Source of the DNA: Anas platyrhynchos
Lineage: Eukaryota; Chordata; Aves; Anseriformes; Anatidae
Direction: 5' to 3'
Length of the DNA: 64,000 bases
Assembly (NCBI RefSeq): GCF_047663525.1
Contig: NC_092603.1
Location: 1,322,001-1,386,000, forward strand
Shown: positions 1 to 11,459 of the stretch, in pieces
How positions within the stretch are numbered: position 1 is the stretch's first letter
Layout of the letters: every line of letters begins with the position of its first letter
The notes under the pieces: generated by a model
What the model was told of the DNA's origin: nothing
The model's database searches: none
Seen by the model: only the letters and a program-made list of their open reading frames with translations
Translations under genes and position numbers: made by a program

Positions 1-748
1 CTCTCCTCCCTGCAGGGAGCTGCAAAGCCTCCCGGCACCGTTGTGGTTATCCTGAGGCAGTTGCTCAGAAAGAAATTCCTTCTCCTTTTGGGTTAACGGG
101 TTGATTTGCAGCGGAAAGGACAACTCATCTGGGATTTCCAAGGTGGTTCTTGCACAAAAACTGAACAGAGTGTGCAAAAGTGAGGTCCAGCTCTGCTAAT
201 TTGGGTATTCTATAGCTACCAGCCTAAGCTTCCTTTGTAGTCCCTGGAGATGGTGAGAGTAAATAAATCGGTGGTTTTCTGTAAAGGGGGTGCAGGGTGG
301 GAAGTTTAAGGTGAAATCTCCCTTTTGGAGGTCTGGGTGAAAATCAGGCTTCACCCAACCCTTGCTGCCTGGGAGGAGATTTTGGAGGATCAGACCCAGC
401 ACCCCACCACCTCCAATCCCTCCCGAGTGTCCCCAAACCAGGCTGTGCCCAGCACCACGCATCTGGGAGTCTGTGGGGTGGGGTGGTTGAGTTAGGTGCA
501 GGCTGGAGCTTTTTGGGATGGGTTTTGGGGCTGCAAAGAGACCCTGATCCAACCGGATGAGCCACCAGCTCTGCCCTACTTCATCCTGAATCTTGGGAAT
601 ATTCTTGGGAAATCCTAAGTGGGCATCCTTTGCCGTATCCTTGAGAAGGTGGGGAAGCCCCCAGGGAGTGGTCCTCAACCTTTGATGGACCAAAAGGAAA
701 AAAAAGGGGGGGAAAACCGAGAGGAGCAAAGCGTTGGAGATCTCTTAC

Positions 749-1165
749 TTTGCACTCCTGGGCGGCTTCTTCGATGGGGGCCACGGTGTGAGCACGATGA
801 GCCTGGGACCGGTCGCAGACCACGCAGATGGCCGTCTGGTCCTCCTGGCAGAAGAGTTTGAGCGGCTCCTGGTGCTTCGGGCACACGCCGCCCGCTCGCG
901 CCGCGTCGCCGACCCTCGAGATCAGCTTCTTGGCGATCTCCGCCAGGTTCCTCAGCTCCCGGTTTGGCCGAAATTTTCTCTTCTGGGCTATCCCACGGCA
1001 CTGAGGGCAGGCGAACCTCCGGTCCGATTTGCCCGAGCATCGCGTGATGCAGTCGCGGCAGAAGCTGTGCCCGCAGTTGATGGAGACGGGGTCGCTGAAA
1101 TAATCCAGGCAGATGGAGCAGGATGCTTCTTTCTGCAGGCTCTCCAGCGGGTCGCACTCGGCCAT
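749..1165 (-). CDS. TRIM7/TRIM39-type RING E3 ligase, first coding exon (partial gene)
   Basis: This exon encodes the N-terminus of a tripartite-motif ubiquitin ligase. Reading from ATG at 1165 (MAECDPLESLQ), it has a C3HC4 RING (CSICLDYF, then CGHSFCRDC, then CPQC) and a B-box 2 ([16 protein letters not shown], then CVVC and HRAHTV). It ends in frame at ...EECK-like residues followed by a GTAAGAG donor at 748-744, giving 417 nt and phase 0, as in other TRIM first exons. An in-frame ATG eight codons upstream (1189) is also open; I prefer 1165 because TRIM proteins of this group start close to the LESLQxEAxCxIC motif. The coiled-coil and B30.2 exons should lie further left, mostly outside the window; I could not identify the 96-nt second exon with confidence in 1-748. 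Head-to-head with TRIM41, it has the position and strand of human TRIM7, but the RING is equally close to TRIM39, so no symbol is given. Confidence 0.85.
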
Positions 1166-1189
1166 GGCTGCTTGGGAGAAGAATGACAC

Positions 1190-1557
1190 GGTTACTTTCG
1201 CTTCATTGAATATATATATTTATTTTTTTTCAGCAGCGGCCGGGAGTTTCCCTCTGGCTTTGCTTTCAGAAATGGGAGGTCTTGTTTGAAAAGTGCAGCG
1301 TAAAAGGAAGGAGGGGCGGGGGAAAGGGGAAATTCGAGCTGTTTTGCAACACCCTCTGAAACCTGAGTCACTCCAAAAAGGCTTTCAAGGTCAAAGCCTC
1401 GCTGCTGCAGAGAGAGAAGTGCATCATCCTGACCTGTGGCCTCTGAGCCGTGAAATATTTGGGTGGGAGCACCAAGAACAACTTGCGGGTGCCACCACTT
1501 TCCCCCGGCATCTCTGTCCAGCTATAACGCAAACCTGCAGACTGCAGGAAAATAAAA

Positions 1558-1591
<34 letters not shown>

Positions 1592-3545
1592 CCAAGAAAA
1601 CCCTTTCTTTTCTCTTTTTCTGAGGTCTTTTTCATCCCAAGCTCCCTAATTCCATAGCTCCACATCCTCAGCATTCATTTGGGAGCAGATCGCAGCCCAC
1701 AGGAGGGCAGGATGCAACCACGCCGACACCGGGACCAGGAATAAACCCTGCCGAAGGGTTTCCAGCCAAGCCTTGGTGTAATTTTAAATTATAAAAACCT
1801 AAATCAGGGTAAATCCCTGTGATATACTAGCGTGTCTTCGTGCATCTCTTATCTCACTTGCTTTCTTCGTGGCTGCAGCCTGACTGCCTGCGGCTCCCCA
1901 GAAGTGATTCAACAGAGGAAATGAATCACACAGTGTTATAAAAAAAAAAAAAAAAAAGATACCAAAAATGAGCGAATTGCTTCAGATGACCTCGGTGAGA
2001 TAAATCATGGTGCGCTCGGGTCACCGCGGCCGTTTCCTGACTGAGGTTGGGCACCAAGATTGGGTCCATCCTGAGAAGGGTTCTGCTGAGATGCTTTTAC
2101 AGCCCCTTCCTCCAATGATGAGCAATTTTCCTTTTTGGGGGATTTTTTTCCCCATGTCAGGCTTGCAGAAAATGCTCCTGTGTTCGGGCATGGTGTTTGC
2201 ATCCTGTTAGCTGCTAAAAATCCCGTTCGTCCTCTACCCACCCATGAGCTGCTGTCCATTGATGCACTGCTGTGACCTTCATCAACCCCAACCTTCATCA
2301 TCCTCCCTGTTACGCCAGCCTACAAACCCAACAGTCCCAACTGCAAAGCATGGATTAATACCAGATCTCAGTAAAGCTTTCAGCGGGATGCTGGATTTAA
2401 TTCATCCTTTTTTCCCCCTTTTTAGGATGGGCCAGCCCGGCTTCCTTTTCCAGCATCTTCCCCACAGCCACGTCAGCCCCCCTGACTCACTACCAGTAAC
2501 TCAAGATGATTCAAAAACCTCTGCTTTAGCTGAGATGAAAAGATTTTATTTTATTTTATTTTATTTTATTTTATTTTATTTTATTTTATTTTATTTTATT
2601 TTATTTTATTTTATTTTATTCCATTCCATTCCATTCCATTCCATTCCATTCCATTCCATTCCATTCCATTCCATTCCATTCCATTTCATTTCATTTCATT
2701 TCATTTCATTTCATTTCATTTCATTTCATTTTATTTTATTTTATTTTATTTTATTTTATTTTATTTTATTTTATTTTATTTTCCTCCGCTGTGGCCCTAA
2801 TTTTGACCCCACAGCCACCAATATGCTGTCTATGGTTATCACATACGATCCTGATCCATACCTATGGATGAGTGAGCTGCAAAATTCCCCTTTTTGATGA
2901 ATGCTAAATGGGAAAAAACACATTTTTTTTCCAACTCTTGCAAGTGTGGTAACATTCAGGCCTCGGTTCAAGGTCTTTGAGGTCTCTTTTGGCTGCTTTC
3001 TATCATTTACGTCGCTGCTGCAGCTCTTTCCTCGGGCACCGGCTTTGCACATGTATGAGCTTGGCTGCCTCTAAATGTGAAAGATTTAAAAATATATGCT
3101 TATAAATAGAAATATAGATGTTTCCAAATTGCAGAGAGAAAGGCGGAGCAAAAAAATAAAGAAATAAAACGTGAAATTAGCATAGAGAAAAAAGGGCAGT
3201 GAGGGGGATTCTCTTTTTTTCCTCTTTTTTTTTTTTTTCCTCTTTTTGCTTAGAAAAGAAAATGAGTGATGGGCTTTTGTGGGGCCCCATTTCCTGAGTA
3301 AATGGGTACTGGGGCTTGCAAAGTGCTTGGAAAGCTCGTAAAAAGGGGGAAAAAATAGGGGGAAAGGTTGGTTATTCTTATAGCAGATAATTCCTTCCAA
3401 AAAAGTTAACCTTAATCAAGGAAGTAAAGGGCACTGAGGAGGTTTATGGAAAAATGAAGATGTTTTTAGTAAAAACTCGCCGAGCTGGGGTTCTGCGGTG
3501 CTTTTTTGGGGTGAATTAGGGTGAATTTGTGAGAAGTGGGAAAAG
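1190..3545. other. Intergenic region without recognisable gene
   Basis: I see no exon with a known domain on either strand here. It holds a short CA run leading into a poly(A) tract of about 20 nt near 1560-1590, an A-run near 1940-1957 and the pentanucleotide satellite listed separately. The short open frames here are low-complexity or lack splice-site support. Confidence 0.6.
2543..2782. repeat. Pentanucleotide microsatellite with ordered variant blocks
   Basis: About 48 copies of a 5-mer. The array begins as ATTTT units, switches to ATTCC units (about 2620-2683), then ATTTC units (about 2684-2730), and returns to ATTTT units. The blocks are internally homogeneous, so the variants spread by local slippage. 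The long frame through it is an artefact of the repeat. Confidence 0.95.
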
Positions 3546-3558
3546 AGGAAAATTTAAG

Positions 3559-3631
3559 CGCCCAACGTGGGGCTCGAACCCACGACCCTGAGATTAAGAG
3601 TCTCATGCTCTACCGACTGAGCTAGCCGGGC
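3559..3631 (-). tRNA. tRNA-Lys (anticodon CTT)
   Basis: A 73-nt intronless cytosolic tRNA. On the minus strand it begins GCCCGGCTAGCTCAG (A box) and contains GGTTCGAGCCC (B box). The acceptor stem GCCCGGC pairs with GTTGGGC (one G-U type pair), and the anticodon loop reads CTCTTAA. A TTTT Pol III terminator follows just downstream on the minus strand (AAAA at 3549-3552). The gene is identical in its body to the copy at 4490-4562. Confidence 0.97.
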
Positions 3632-3905
3632 TGGTGACATTAAATTCTCTCTGTTGGATTCTTGTTCGTGGGCTCGGAGCTGTTTTATGGCCCAGGGGTG
3701 GTCCTGGTGGTCCCAGGAGCCCCCTGGTAATGGGGAAAGGCCTTTTTTTGACCTGTTCCAGCCAAAATAAGCAGGTGGGGAAACAGCAGCACGACGCCCG
3801 GCTGCGTTTCGAGCTGCACCGGTGGCCGACGAGGCTGTTGGAGGACGAAGCGTTTGTCTGAAAGAAAAAAATAAAAAAAGGGAGAAAAGGGAAAATTTAG
3901 AAGCG

Positions 3906-3978
3906 TGTTTCTGCCCGGTTTCGAACCGGGGACCTTTCGCGTGTGAGGCGAACGTGATAACCACTACACTACAGAAAC
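3906..3978 (-). tRNA. tRNA-Val (anticodon CAC)
   Basis: A 73-nt tRNA starting GTTTCTGTAGTGTAGTGG, with anticodon loop around CCTCACACG and T-arm GGTTCGAAACC. The common vertebrate tRNA-Val-CAC has a GTTTCCG/CGGAAAC acceptor stem. Here both strands of that pair are changed together (GTTTCTG with CAGAAAC), so the stem stays fully paired. A TTTT terminator lies at 3892-3895 on the minus strand. Confidence 0.96.
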
Positions 3979-4024
3979 CCGTTGGACCAGGCCTTGGCCT
4001 GTGGGTTTATATCCTCATAAAATG

Positions 4025-4250
4025 CACAGAATCACAGAATTTCTAGGTTGGAAGAGACCTCTAGATCACCGAGTCCAACCTCTGACCTAACACTAACAGT
4101 CCCCACTAAACCATATCCCTAAGCTCTACATCTAAACGGCTTTTGAAGACTTCCAGGGATGGTGACTCCACCACCTCCCTGGGCAGCCTGTTCCAATGCC
4201 TCACAACCCTTTCGGTAAAGAAGCTCTTCCTAACATCTAACCTAAAAAAA
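4025..4250 (-). mobile_element. CR1 LINE 3' fragment
   Basis: 5'-truncated CR1 retroposon in minus orientation. The plus strand starts with the complement of the CR1 3' octamer repeat (CACAGAAT twice) and continues with typical CR1 3' sequence. The minus strand still encodes the reverse-transcriptase ORF C-terminus ([20 protein letters not shown], ending LRDMV). It sits between the tRNA-Val and the second tRNA-Lys. Confidence 0.93.
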
Positions 4251-4489
4251 AACCAGCAGCAACATTCGTCAATGCCTCTAAGGACCCACTCTGAAGCAGC
4301 AGCACCAACTCCACGCACCCTACAGAACCTGAGTTCTGACCTTCCACCCCATTAAATCCATACGGATAAATGGCTGTGGGTAAAAGAGGAGGGAGTGGGG
4401 GCGTCCTGGGGCTCCCCTGCGCGGATTCAGCGCGATCGGAGATTTTAGGGAGGTATAAAATAAAGAGAGAAAAACTAAATCCGGCGAGG

Positions 4490-4562
4490 CGCCCAACGTG
4501 GGGCTCGAACCCACGACCCTGAGATTAAGAGTCTCATGCTCTACCGACTGAGCTAGCCGGGC
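4490..4562 (-). tRNA. tRNA-Lys (anticodon CTT), second copy
   Basis: Same 73-nt sequence as the tRNA-Lys at 3559-3631, including A box, CTT anticodon and B box. A run of five A at 4470-4474 gives the TTTTT terminator on the minus strand. Upstream (right) it abuts the CpG island of TRIM41, so a Pol III gene and a Pol II promoter diverge within a few hundred bases. Confidence 0.97.
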
Positions 4563-4689
4563 GGCGCCGCGCTGACCAATCACAACCGTCCCTACGCCAC
4601 ATAGCCCCGCCCACTCCCCGCCTGGCCCCGCCCCGTCGAGACCTCCGAGCTAGAGCGCCGCCCCCCGACTTCCGCCCACTTCCCCCCTC

Positions 4690-4702
4690 GTTGCCTAGCA
4701 AC
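4690..4702. promoter_or_regulatory. RFX-type X-box in the TRIM41 promoter
   Basis: GTTGCCTAGCAAC carries inverted arms GTTGC/GCAAC, the pattern bound by RFX factors. The right-hand part, CCTAGCAACGGGGC, recurs at about 4857-4870. RFX sites occur in MHC class II and ciliary promoters. The site is seen directly; its use here is inferred from its place in the CpG island upstream of TRIM41. Confidence 0.55.
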
Positions 4703-4988
4703 GGGGCGCGCCGCTTCCGGTCAGCTGGGCGCTGATTGGGCGGGGCCGGGCGGCGGAGGGGCCGGAAAGCGGAAGCGCCGCCGAGCTTCCCGTCGGTTGG
4801 CGGAGCCCGGACCATAGAGACGCGGCGGCGGCGGCGAGGAGGGGGCTAGAGCGTCTCCCTAGCAACGGGGCTCGGCGGGAGGGGGGGGGGTGGGGGTTGG
4901 GGTAGGCGAGGCCTTCGGGGAGCTCCCGGTTTGGGGTCGGGGTTCCCGGTTTGGGGTCTTGGGTCCCGGTGCGAGGCCTCCGGGGGAG

Positions 4989-5092
4989 GTTTGGGGTCGG
5001 GAACCGGGCCTGGGTTCGAGGTTTGAGGCCTTCGGGGGAAAGGGGGGGGGTTTGGGGTCGGGAACCGGGCCTGGGTTCGAGGTTTGAGGCCT
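4989..5092. repeat. 61-bp direct duplication in the G-rich TRIM41 5' region
   Basis: A 43-bp segment beginning GTTTGGGGTCGGGAACCGGG at 4989 is repeated without change at 5050 (period 61). Degenerate copies of GGTTTGGGGTCGG flank it from about 4925. The surrounding 4880-5330 interval has many runs of four or more G on the plus strand. Confidence 0.85.
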
Positions 5093-5332
5093 GTAGGGAA
5101 CGGGGGTGGGGGGGGCCGGGACCGGGCCTGGCCCCTCCGCTTTGGGGTTTACGGAGAGGGTTTAGGGGCGGGGAGCGGCTCCGGTTTAGGGTCTAGAGGA
5201 AAGGGGGAGGGGGCGAGCTCCGGTGGTGCCCACCCCGAGGGGCTGAAGGACCTCAGAAAGCCCCGGGAGAACCGAGGGGGTGAGGGGGGAAGGGGGGTGG
5301 GGTGGGGGGGGGGAAGTCTTTGGGCCTCCCCC

Positions 5333-8300
5333 ATGGCGGTGGCGGGCGACGGGGGGCCCGGGGGGCGCCTGAACCCGGTGGAGACGCTGCAGGAGGAGGC
5401 GATCTGCGCCATCTGCTTGGACTACTTCCTGGAGCCCGTGTCCATCGGCTGCGGCCACAACTTCTGCCGCGTGTGCATCTCGCAGCTGTGGGGAGGCGAG
5501 GCGGAGTACGAGGCGGCCCCCGGAGCGGCGGCGGCTGGAGGAGGAGGAGGAGGAGGCGGAGGGGCCGTGGGGTTGGGGGACGACGTGTTGGAGGAAGAGC
5601 TGGAGGATGAGGAGGATGAGCTGGATGAGGATGAGCTGGAGGTGGAGCAGGAGGAAGAGGAGGAGGAGGATGGCGGCGGCGGAGGAGCCGAGGAGGAGGA
5701 GGACATGTGGAGCGAGGAGGAAGACGACGGCGAGCTGTGGGAAGAGCCGGTGGAGGAGGACATTTGGGACGCTGGGGTCGGGGGAGAGCTTTATTTCGGG
5801 GACGAGGACTATGACGAGGACGTGATGGAGGAAGACGTGGAGGAAGAGGAGGAGGTGGAGGAGGAGGAAGAAGAGGTGCAGACCCCTCCGCCCCCGGTTC
5901 TGGCAGCCCGGCCCCGGCGCCAGCAGACCTTTACCTGCCCCCAGTGCCGCAAAACCTTTTTCGAGAGGAATTTTCGGCCCAACCTCCAGCTGGCCAACAT
6001 GGTGCAAATCATCCGGCAGCTTCACCCCTACCCCCCGCGCCTCGCGCCTCCCGCTGCCGGCCCCTCGGCTTCAGGGGCCGCGGCCGGAGGGCCGGGGGGG
6101 GTCCTGGTGGCCGGGGGGGGTCAGGGACCTCCGAACCTTTGCGAGAAGCACCAGGAACCCCTGAAACTCTTCTGCGAGGTGGACGAGCAGGCCATCTGCG
6201 TGGTGTGCAGGGAGTCGCGGAGCCACAAGCACCACAGCGTCGTCCCCCTGGAGGAGGTCGTGCAGGATTATAAGGTGCCAGGAGATTTTGGGATGGGATA
6301 ATGTGTTTTTTTTGGTGTTTTTTTTTGTTTTTTTGGAGCCAAAAGGATTTGGTGGAGGCGGGGAGCGTCTCGCAGGGCTGGTTGGGCGAGCGGAGCGGGG
6401 AGGAGGCTCGATTCGAGGAGGCTCGGGGCGTGGGAGGCCGGGAAGCCACAAGCCCGGCGCCTCCTCCAGCAGCACGAGGGCAGAGGGAAGGGGCCAGAAG
6501 CGAGCGCTGGGCGAGCTGGAGGTTTTTGGGGCCAAGCAGGGAAGGGGCAGGGATCCCTGAGCTGCTTGGCTTGCTTTCTCTTCCTTTTTTTGGAAGCGTT
6601 GAGCCCGTGCTTCGTGCCTTAACACCCAGAGGTGTCCAGGAAGCTCATTCCTCACCTGGGGTGATGCAATTTTTGTGTTGAGGCCTGCTTTCTGAGCAGA
6701 ACTGGTTGTTTTTTTTGGGGGAAATCGAAGCCAATTCCCAACGAACGAAGCGGTCGTGGCTTTGTTGTTGGTTTACACCGATCTAGGACCACGCTGATGT
6801 CAAAGAAACAACCCAAAAGGGAAATTCAGGCTCTTTTCTCAGCCAGAAACCCAAATGTGATGGCTCGGGCACGTTCACCAGCTCAAGCCACGCAGCCTGG
6901 ACTCAGTAGCCACAGCTTTGGTGTTTGTGGATATTCCCTGCTTGAATCTGGGTGGGATTTTTGGCTTTCTAATTAAAATCTGCTTCCCAGCACGAGAGCT
7001 GTCAGAAAGGGAGAGGGAAGCGGGGCTGAAGGCTGGGCAGGAGGTTCCCTTTTTATGCTAGGGCCCAAAAAAGAGAAGAGGAAGGAGGGGATTGCCTCAG
7101 CCAGGGTTTCCTGAGCCGCCTGTTTTGTTTTTTGGCTTTTTTTTTTTGCTCTCAGAACAAACTCCAGAGCCACCTGGAGCCGCTGAAGAAGAAGCTGGAC
7201 GCGGTCCTGAAGCAGAAATCGAACGAGGAGGAGAAGATCACGGAGCTGAGGGTAAGAAGCGGTGCCCAGGAGGCTTAAATGCTTCCTTTTTGAGCTGGTT
7301 TTTGCGTTCCCACCTGTCTTTCCCACCCCACCCCAAAATAATTAGCCCAAAAAGAGGGTGCCGAAACATCAGCGTGTTGTGGCTCTGATTTCTGGCGAGG
7401 TGGACGGGCAGATTTTGTCCTCTCCTGCTGCTCTGAGCCCTCGTGGAGGCTTCGCGCTCCCTTCCCTGCAATTAGTGGGCTGGAAAACTTCAGGGCTTCG
7501 TTTCCCTAACGAATTGGGCCTTAATGAGGGGGTGGCGTCCTCGGAACAAATTGGTGTCCTTTGGGGCCGTCAGCTGAGCTGAGAACGCGGCGGGTCCGCT
7601 TCCCCGAGAGGGGAAGCTCTCATTTAATTCAGGTTTTGGTTGATTTTTGGACACGTGGGGGGATAAAATCGAGGGGGAGCGCGGCACGGGGACCCCAAAA
7701 CCAATCCCCCTGCTCCTCTAAACCCTTTTCATCCCTCTCCCCTTGCCCTGCAGGACAAGATGAAGCTGGAGATCAAGGAATTGGAGTCGGATTTCGAGCT
7801 GCTGCACCAATTCCTCATCGGGGAGCAGGTCCTGCTCCTGCACCAGCTGGAGGAGCGCTACGAGAGCCTGCTGGTGCGCCAGAGCAGCAACATCAGCCAG
7901 CTGGAGGAGCAGAGCGCTGCCCTCAGCCGCCTCATCGCCGAAGCGGAGGACAAAAGCAAACAGGACGGGCTGCAGCTGCTCAAGGTCCTTTTTTTTTTGT
8001 TGTTTTCCAGCCCTGCTGGGGGAGAGGGAAGGCCCCGGGCAGAGATTTCTCGGCGTGGGGGTGCAGGGAGGGGGAAATCCTTTTGATTTTTTTTTAATGT
8101 TCCCAAAGGGCTGTGAACTTTGGTGGTTTTTGAACCCTGAACCCTGCTGGCGGCCTCGCTCGGCTCCCCGCTGGCAGCCCGAGGGAACTCTGGCCCCAGC
8201 TTTTATGGCCGGGAGATAAGATTTAGGGATGGGAACGAGCCAGGAGGGGCTGGATCCTCCCTCCCAAAGCCTCTGCTCCGTGGGTGCTTCCTTTACCTGC

Positions 8301-10309
8301 TGGATCAGATCATTCCCCATCCAGAACCACAGAGGGGGGAAAATGGGAAGAGAAGGGGACGCCCCAAAAGATTTAGGTCCAAATTTTCTTGCCTGATTTA
8401 ATGTGAAAAGCCCCCAGGAGTGGATGGGATCTTTCAGGGTTTTTATTCCCATTGCCTGACCGGGACAGGACCCGTAAGAGGATTTCATGCGAGCAACAGC
8501 GGGATCAGCATCAGCCCTCCCTAATCTTTCTTTTTTATTTCCCCCCCTTCTCACCCCGCTGCCTCCTTTCTGCAGGACATCAAAGGCACTTTTATCAGGT
8601 CAGTGGCTTTTTTTTGGCGTTTTTTCACTCCAAACAGCTTTCGTGTCAAAAAAAAAATACGAGTTTTTGTTTTAAACTCCGTGTGGCGGGCGCTTTTCTG
8701 GGCTGGGGCTGGTGGATGGCTAATGGGGTGTCAGGAGCTCCTGTGAAGGGTGGAAACGGGGTGGAAATGGGGTTTTGGGGAGCAACTGAGGACATGTAGG
8801 AGAGGAGAAAGGTGGGGACGAGATCTCAACCCATCGTAGGAGCGGAGCAGGGTGTGCCCACGCAGACCTCATGCCCTGGGGGAGCGGGAGCTGCTTTTAA
8901 CTCCAGAAAAATAATTCTCCCCGGCTTTTAAAGTTGACAGGCAGCAGCAGGAGGGTCCCCCCGTCGCTTTATAGGGCCGTGGCCCAGCTGGATGCGCGGC
9001 GGCTCCGTTTTTGCGGCCGGGAGAGGGTGGGGAGCGCCGGCTGTACCAGTGCAACCAGTCCTGCCTGGTTTTTCAGGCACCGAGCTGCTCAGCTTGGCTG
9101 GAAACGGCTCCGGGTGGCTGGAGCATCACGGGAGAGCGGGCTGGATTCTCCCATCGTGCTTTTAAATCTTTTAAATAACAGAAACGTGCCCAAATCTGTT
9201 GTTTTTGCATCCCTGCCTCGCTAAATCGACGCTTTTTCTGTCCTGGCAGATGCGAGAATATCAAATTCCAGGAGCCCGAGATGGTGCCGGTGGACATGGG
9301 GAAGAAATACCGCAACTACTTCCTGCAGGACGTGGTGATGAGGAAGATGGAGAAAGTCTTCAGTAAAGTCCCTCAAGGTGAGCAAACCTGGAGGAACGAG
9401 CTGATCCCTCAGCAGAATCCTGGGGGGAAAGGCCAAATCCTTCCTCCTGGGGTGGGATTTCTCCTTCCCCAGCTCTGTTTTCCCATGATTTGTGCCCCTC
9501 GTGGTTCTTTTTCCAGCTGCAGACACATTTTCTCCTTCCTCTCCATGCCTTTCCCTATCCCAAACTCTGGATCCTGGCCCCCTCGCTCCGGATCCTGGCC
9601 CACAAAGCCACCAAAAAGATCTTAAAGGGGCTGGAATCCCCTTTAAAATTAGGATAGGACCCACAGGGGGAGGCTCCAAATTACCATTCAGCCCATTAAA
9701 CGTGCTGATGAGGATTTGGGGGTGGGAGAAACGGGAGTGGCGACCTTCCCACTTAATCCTCCTCCTTTTTCTCCTTTTTTTTTTTTTCTAGCTGACATCA
9801 CCCTGGACCCCGACACCGCTCACCCTCGCCTGAGCCTTTCCCTGGACCGCCGCAGCGTCAAGCTGGGCGAACGCTGCAAGGACCTGCCCGACAACCCCAA
9901 GCGTTTCGATTCCGATTACTGCGTCCTGGGCTCGCAGGGTTTCACCGCCGGCCGCCACTACTGGGAGGTGGAAGTCGGGGGCCGGAGGGGCTGGGCGGTG
10001 GGGGCGGCTCGCGAAACGGCCCGCCGCAAAGAGAAAACCATGGGGCCCCACCAGGAACGGGAAATCTGGTGCGTGGGCACCAACGGGAAGAAATACCAAG
10101 CCTTGACGGCCACCGAGCAGACGGCTCTGTCGCCCAACGAGCGGCCCCGGCGCTTCGGCGTCTACCTGGACTACGAACGGGGCCAGATTTGCTTCTACAA
10201 CGCCGAGAGCATGACCCACATCCACACCTTCAACGCCTCCTTCCACGAGCGCATCTTCCCCTTCTTCCGCATCCTGGCCAAGGGCACCCGCATCAAAATC
10301 TGTGCCTGA
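5333..10309 (+). CDS. TRIM41: TRIM41 E3 ubiquitin ligase, complete six-exon gene
   Basis: Exons: 5333-6274, 7156-7251, 7754-7984, 8576-8598, 9250-9377, 9792-10309 (942, 96, 231, 23, 128, 518 nt), all phase-compatible, giving 645 aa against about 630 in human. The RING is split: C25-C28 and C40-H42-C45-C48 come first, then about 150 residues rich in Glu/Asp, then CPQC at 202-205. This acidic insert inside the RING is diagnostic of TRIM41. The B-box 2 starts near C270 ([20 protein letters not shown]), coiled coil follows in exons 2-3, and PRY-SPRY runs from about 474 to the end ([20 protein letters not shown], later [13 protein letters not shown]). The start is the ATG in CCCATGGCG; an upstream in-frame extension exists but is low-complexity. 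The exon 3 donor GTCCTT is weak. Known family role: ubiquitin ligase for substrates such as protein kinase C and viral nucleoproteins. Confidence 0.97.
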
Positions 10310-11446
10310 CGGCCGCCTCGCCTCCCCCTAGGATCCGGCCTTGCACACACACACACACACACACAAACGGCCACGCTCCTCTCCTTTTTCTCTCCCCCAA
10401 CCCTTGATCCTTCGGGTCCCTCGTCGGGCTCGGACGCTGCACTTGTTGTCTTGCACCTGCTTGCTCACAAGGCCTCTTTTTTTTCTTTCCCTCGCCCTCC
10501 TCCTCCTCCTCCTCGTGCCAGCTCTTTTTTCACGGCCTCCCCAGCGGGATGAGCTGATCCAAAGCTGGTTTCGTTCGGGTTTGGGAACAAATCGCCTCGT
10601 TTGGGAGGTGAGGCCACTACTTTCACTTCGTCCTTCGCCGTTTGAAGCTGGCGTTGAGCTTTCCGGTGTGGTCTCTCCCCCTTTTTTTCAAGCCCACGGA
10701 TGGGTTTTGAGACGTGGCCTCTTCTCTTCGGGCGCAGAGCTCCTGGGGGGGGGTCTGGGCGTTGAGGAGCGCTGAATCTTGGTCTCTCGATCTCCTATCG
10801 GGGCTGAAATCATCTTCCAAAAGTCCTCGGCTTTCCCCAGAGCTATGCCTGGATTTTTTGGGGCTTCACCTCACGAACATCTCCATCCCCAGCTGGCGTT
10901 TGGACCCAGAGCCGAACCTGCTTTACCCTGCTCCGTTTCCCTGTTCTGGCACTCGCTCGCCTCCCCCCTTGCTCTTCTCCCCCTCTTTGTCCTGGGGGGG
11001 TCACCAGATCTCCTCCCCCCTTTTCCCATCCCCTTCCCAACCATTTCTTGGAGGCCTGGCACTTTATTCAGGGCCGCCTGGGCCAGGGAGGGTGCAAAAA
11101 AAAAAAAAAAAATCTAAAATAGGGGCGGTTTCCTCCAGCTGGAGCGCGGCGCTGGCCACCAGCCTCTCGTTTCCCCTTGCAGCTTGAGAGCTCTCCGAGG
11201 TGGGAAATAATTTATTTTCTCTTCCCTTTTCTCGGCTGTCGTCGAGGTTTCCAGCTGAATCCTGTCCCCCCTCGAGAGACTCTGACCGCACCTGTTGTGT
11301 TTTACTTCTTTTCGTTGGTGGATTGGTATTATTATTATTATTAATTTTTTTTTTTTTCTGTTGGCATTACAGAGCTAGTTCAAAATATTTTTGGCTAAAA
11401 TGAGAATTAAATGGAGATTTAGTTTTTTGAAATGTCAAGAAATAAT

Positions 11447-11459
11447 AATAAAGAATAAA
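11447..11459 (+). terminator. Tandem polyadenylation signals of TRIM41
   Basis: Two AATAAA hexamers at 11447 and 11454 lie about 1.1 kb after the TRIM41 stop. The 3' UTR between holds a (CA)n run at about 10345-10363 and an (ATT)n run near 11325-11345. The interval 11476-12160, between the converging TRIM41 and RACK1 genes, shows no other gene. Confidence 0.75.

Noticed and set aside
196-729. 177-residue minus-strand frame left of the first TRIM exon
   Set aside because: It reads through the predicted intron after the GTAAGAG donor and shows no coiled-coil or B30.2 similarity.
2244-2897. 217-residue frame
   Set aside because: Most of it is the pentamer microsatellite; no domain or splice support.
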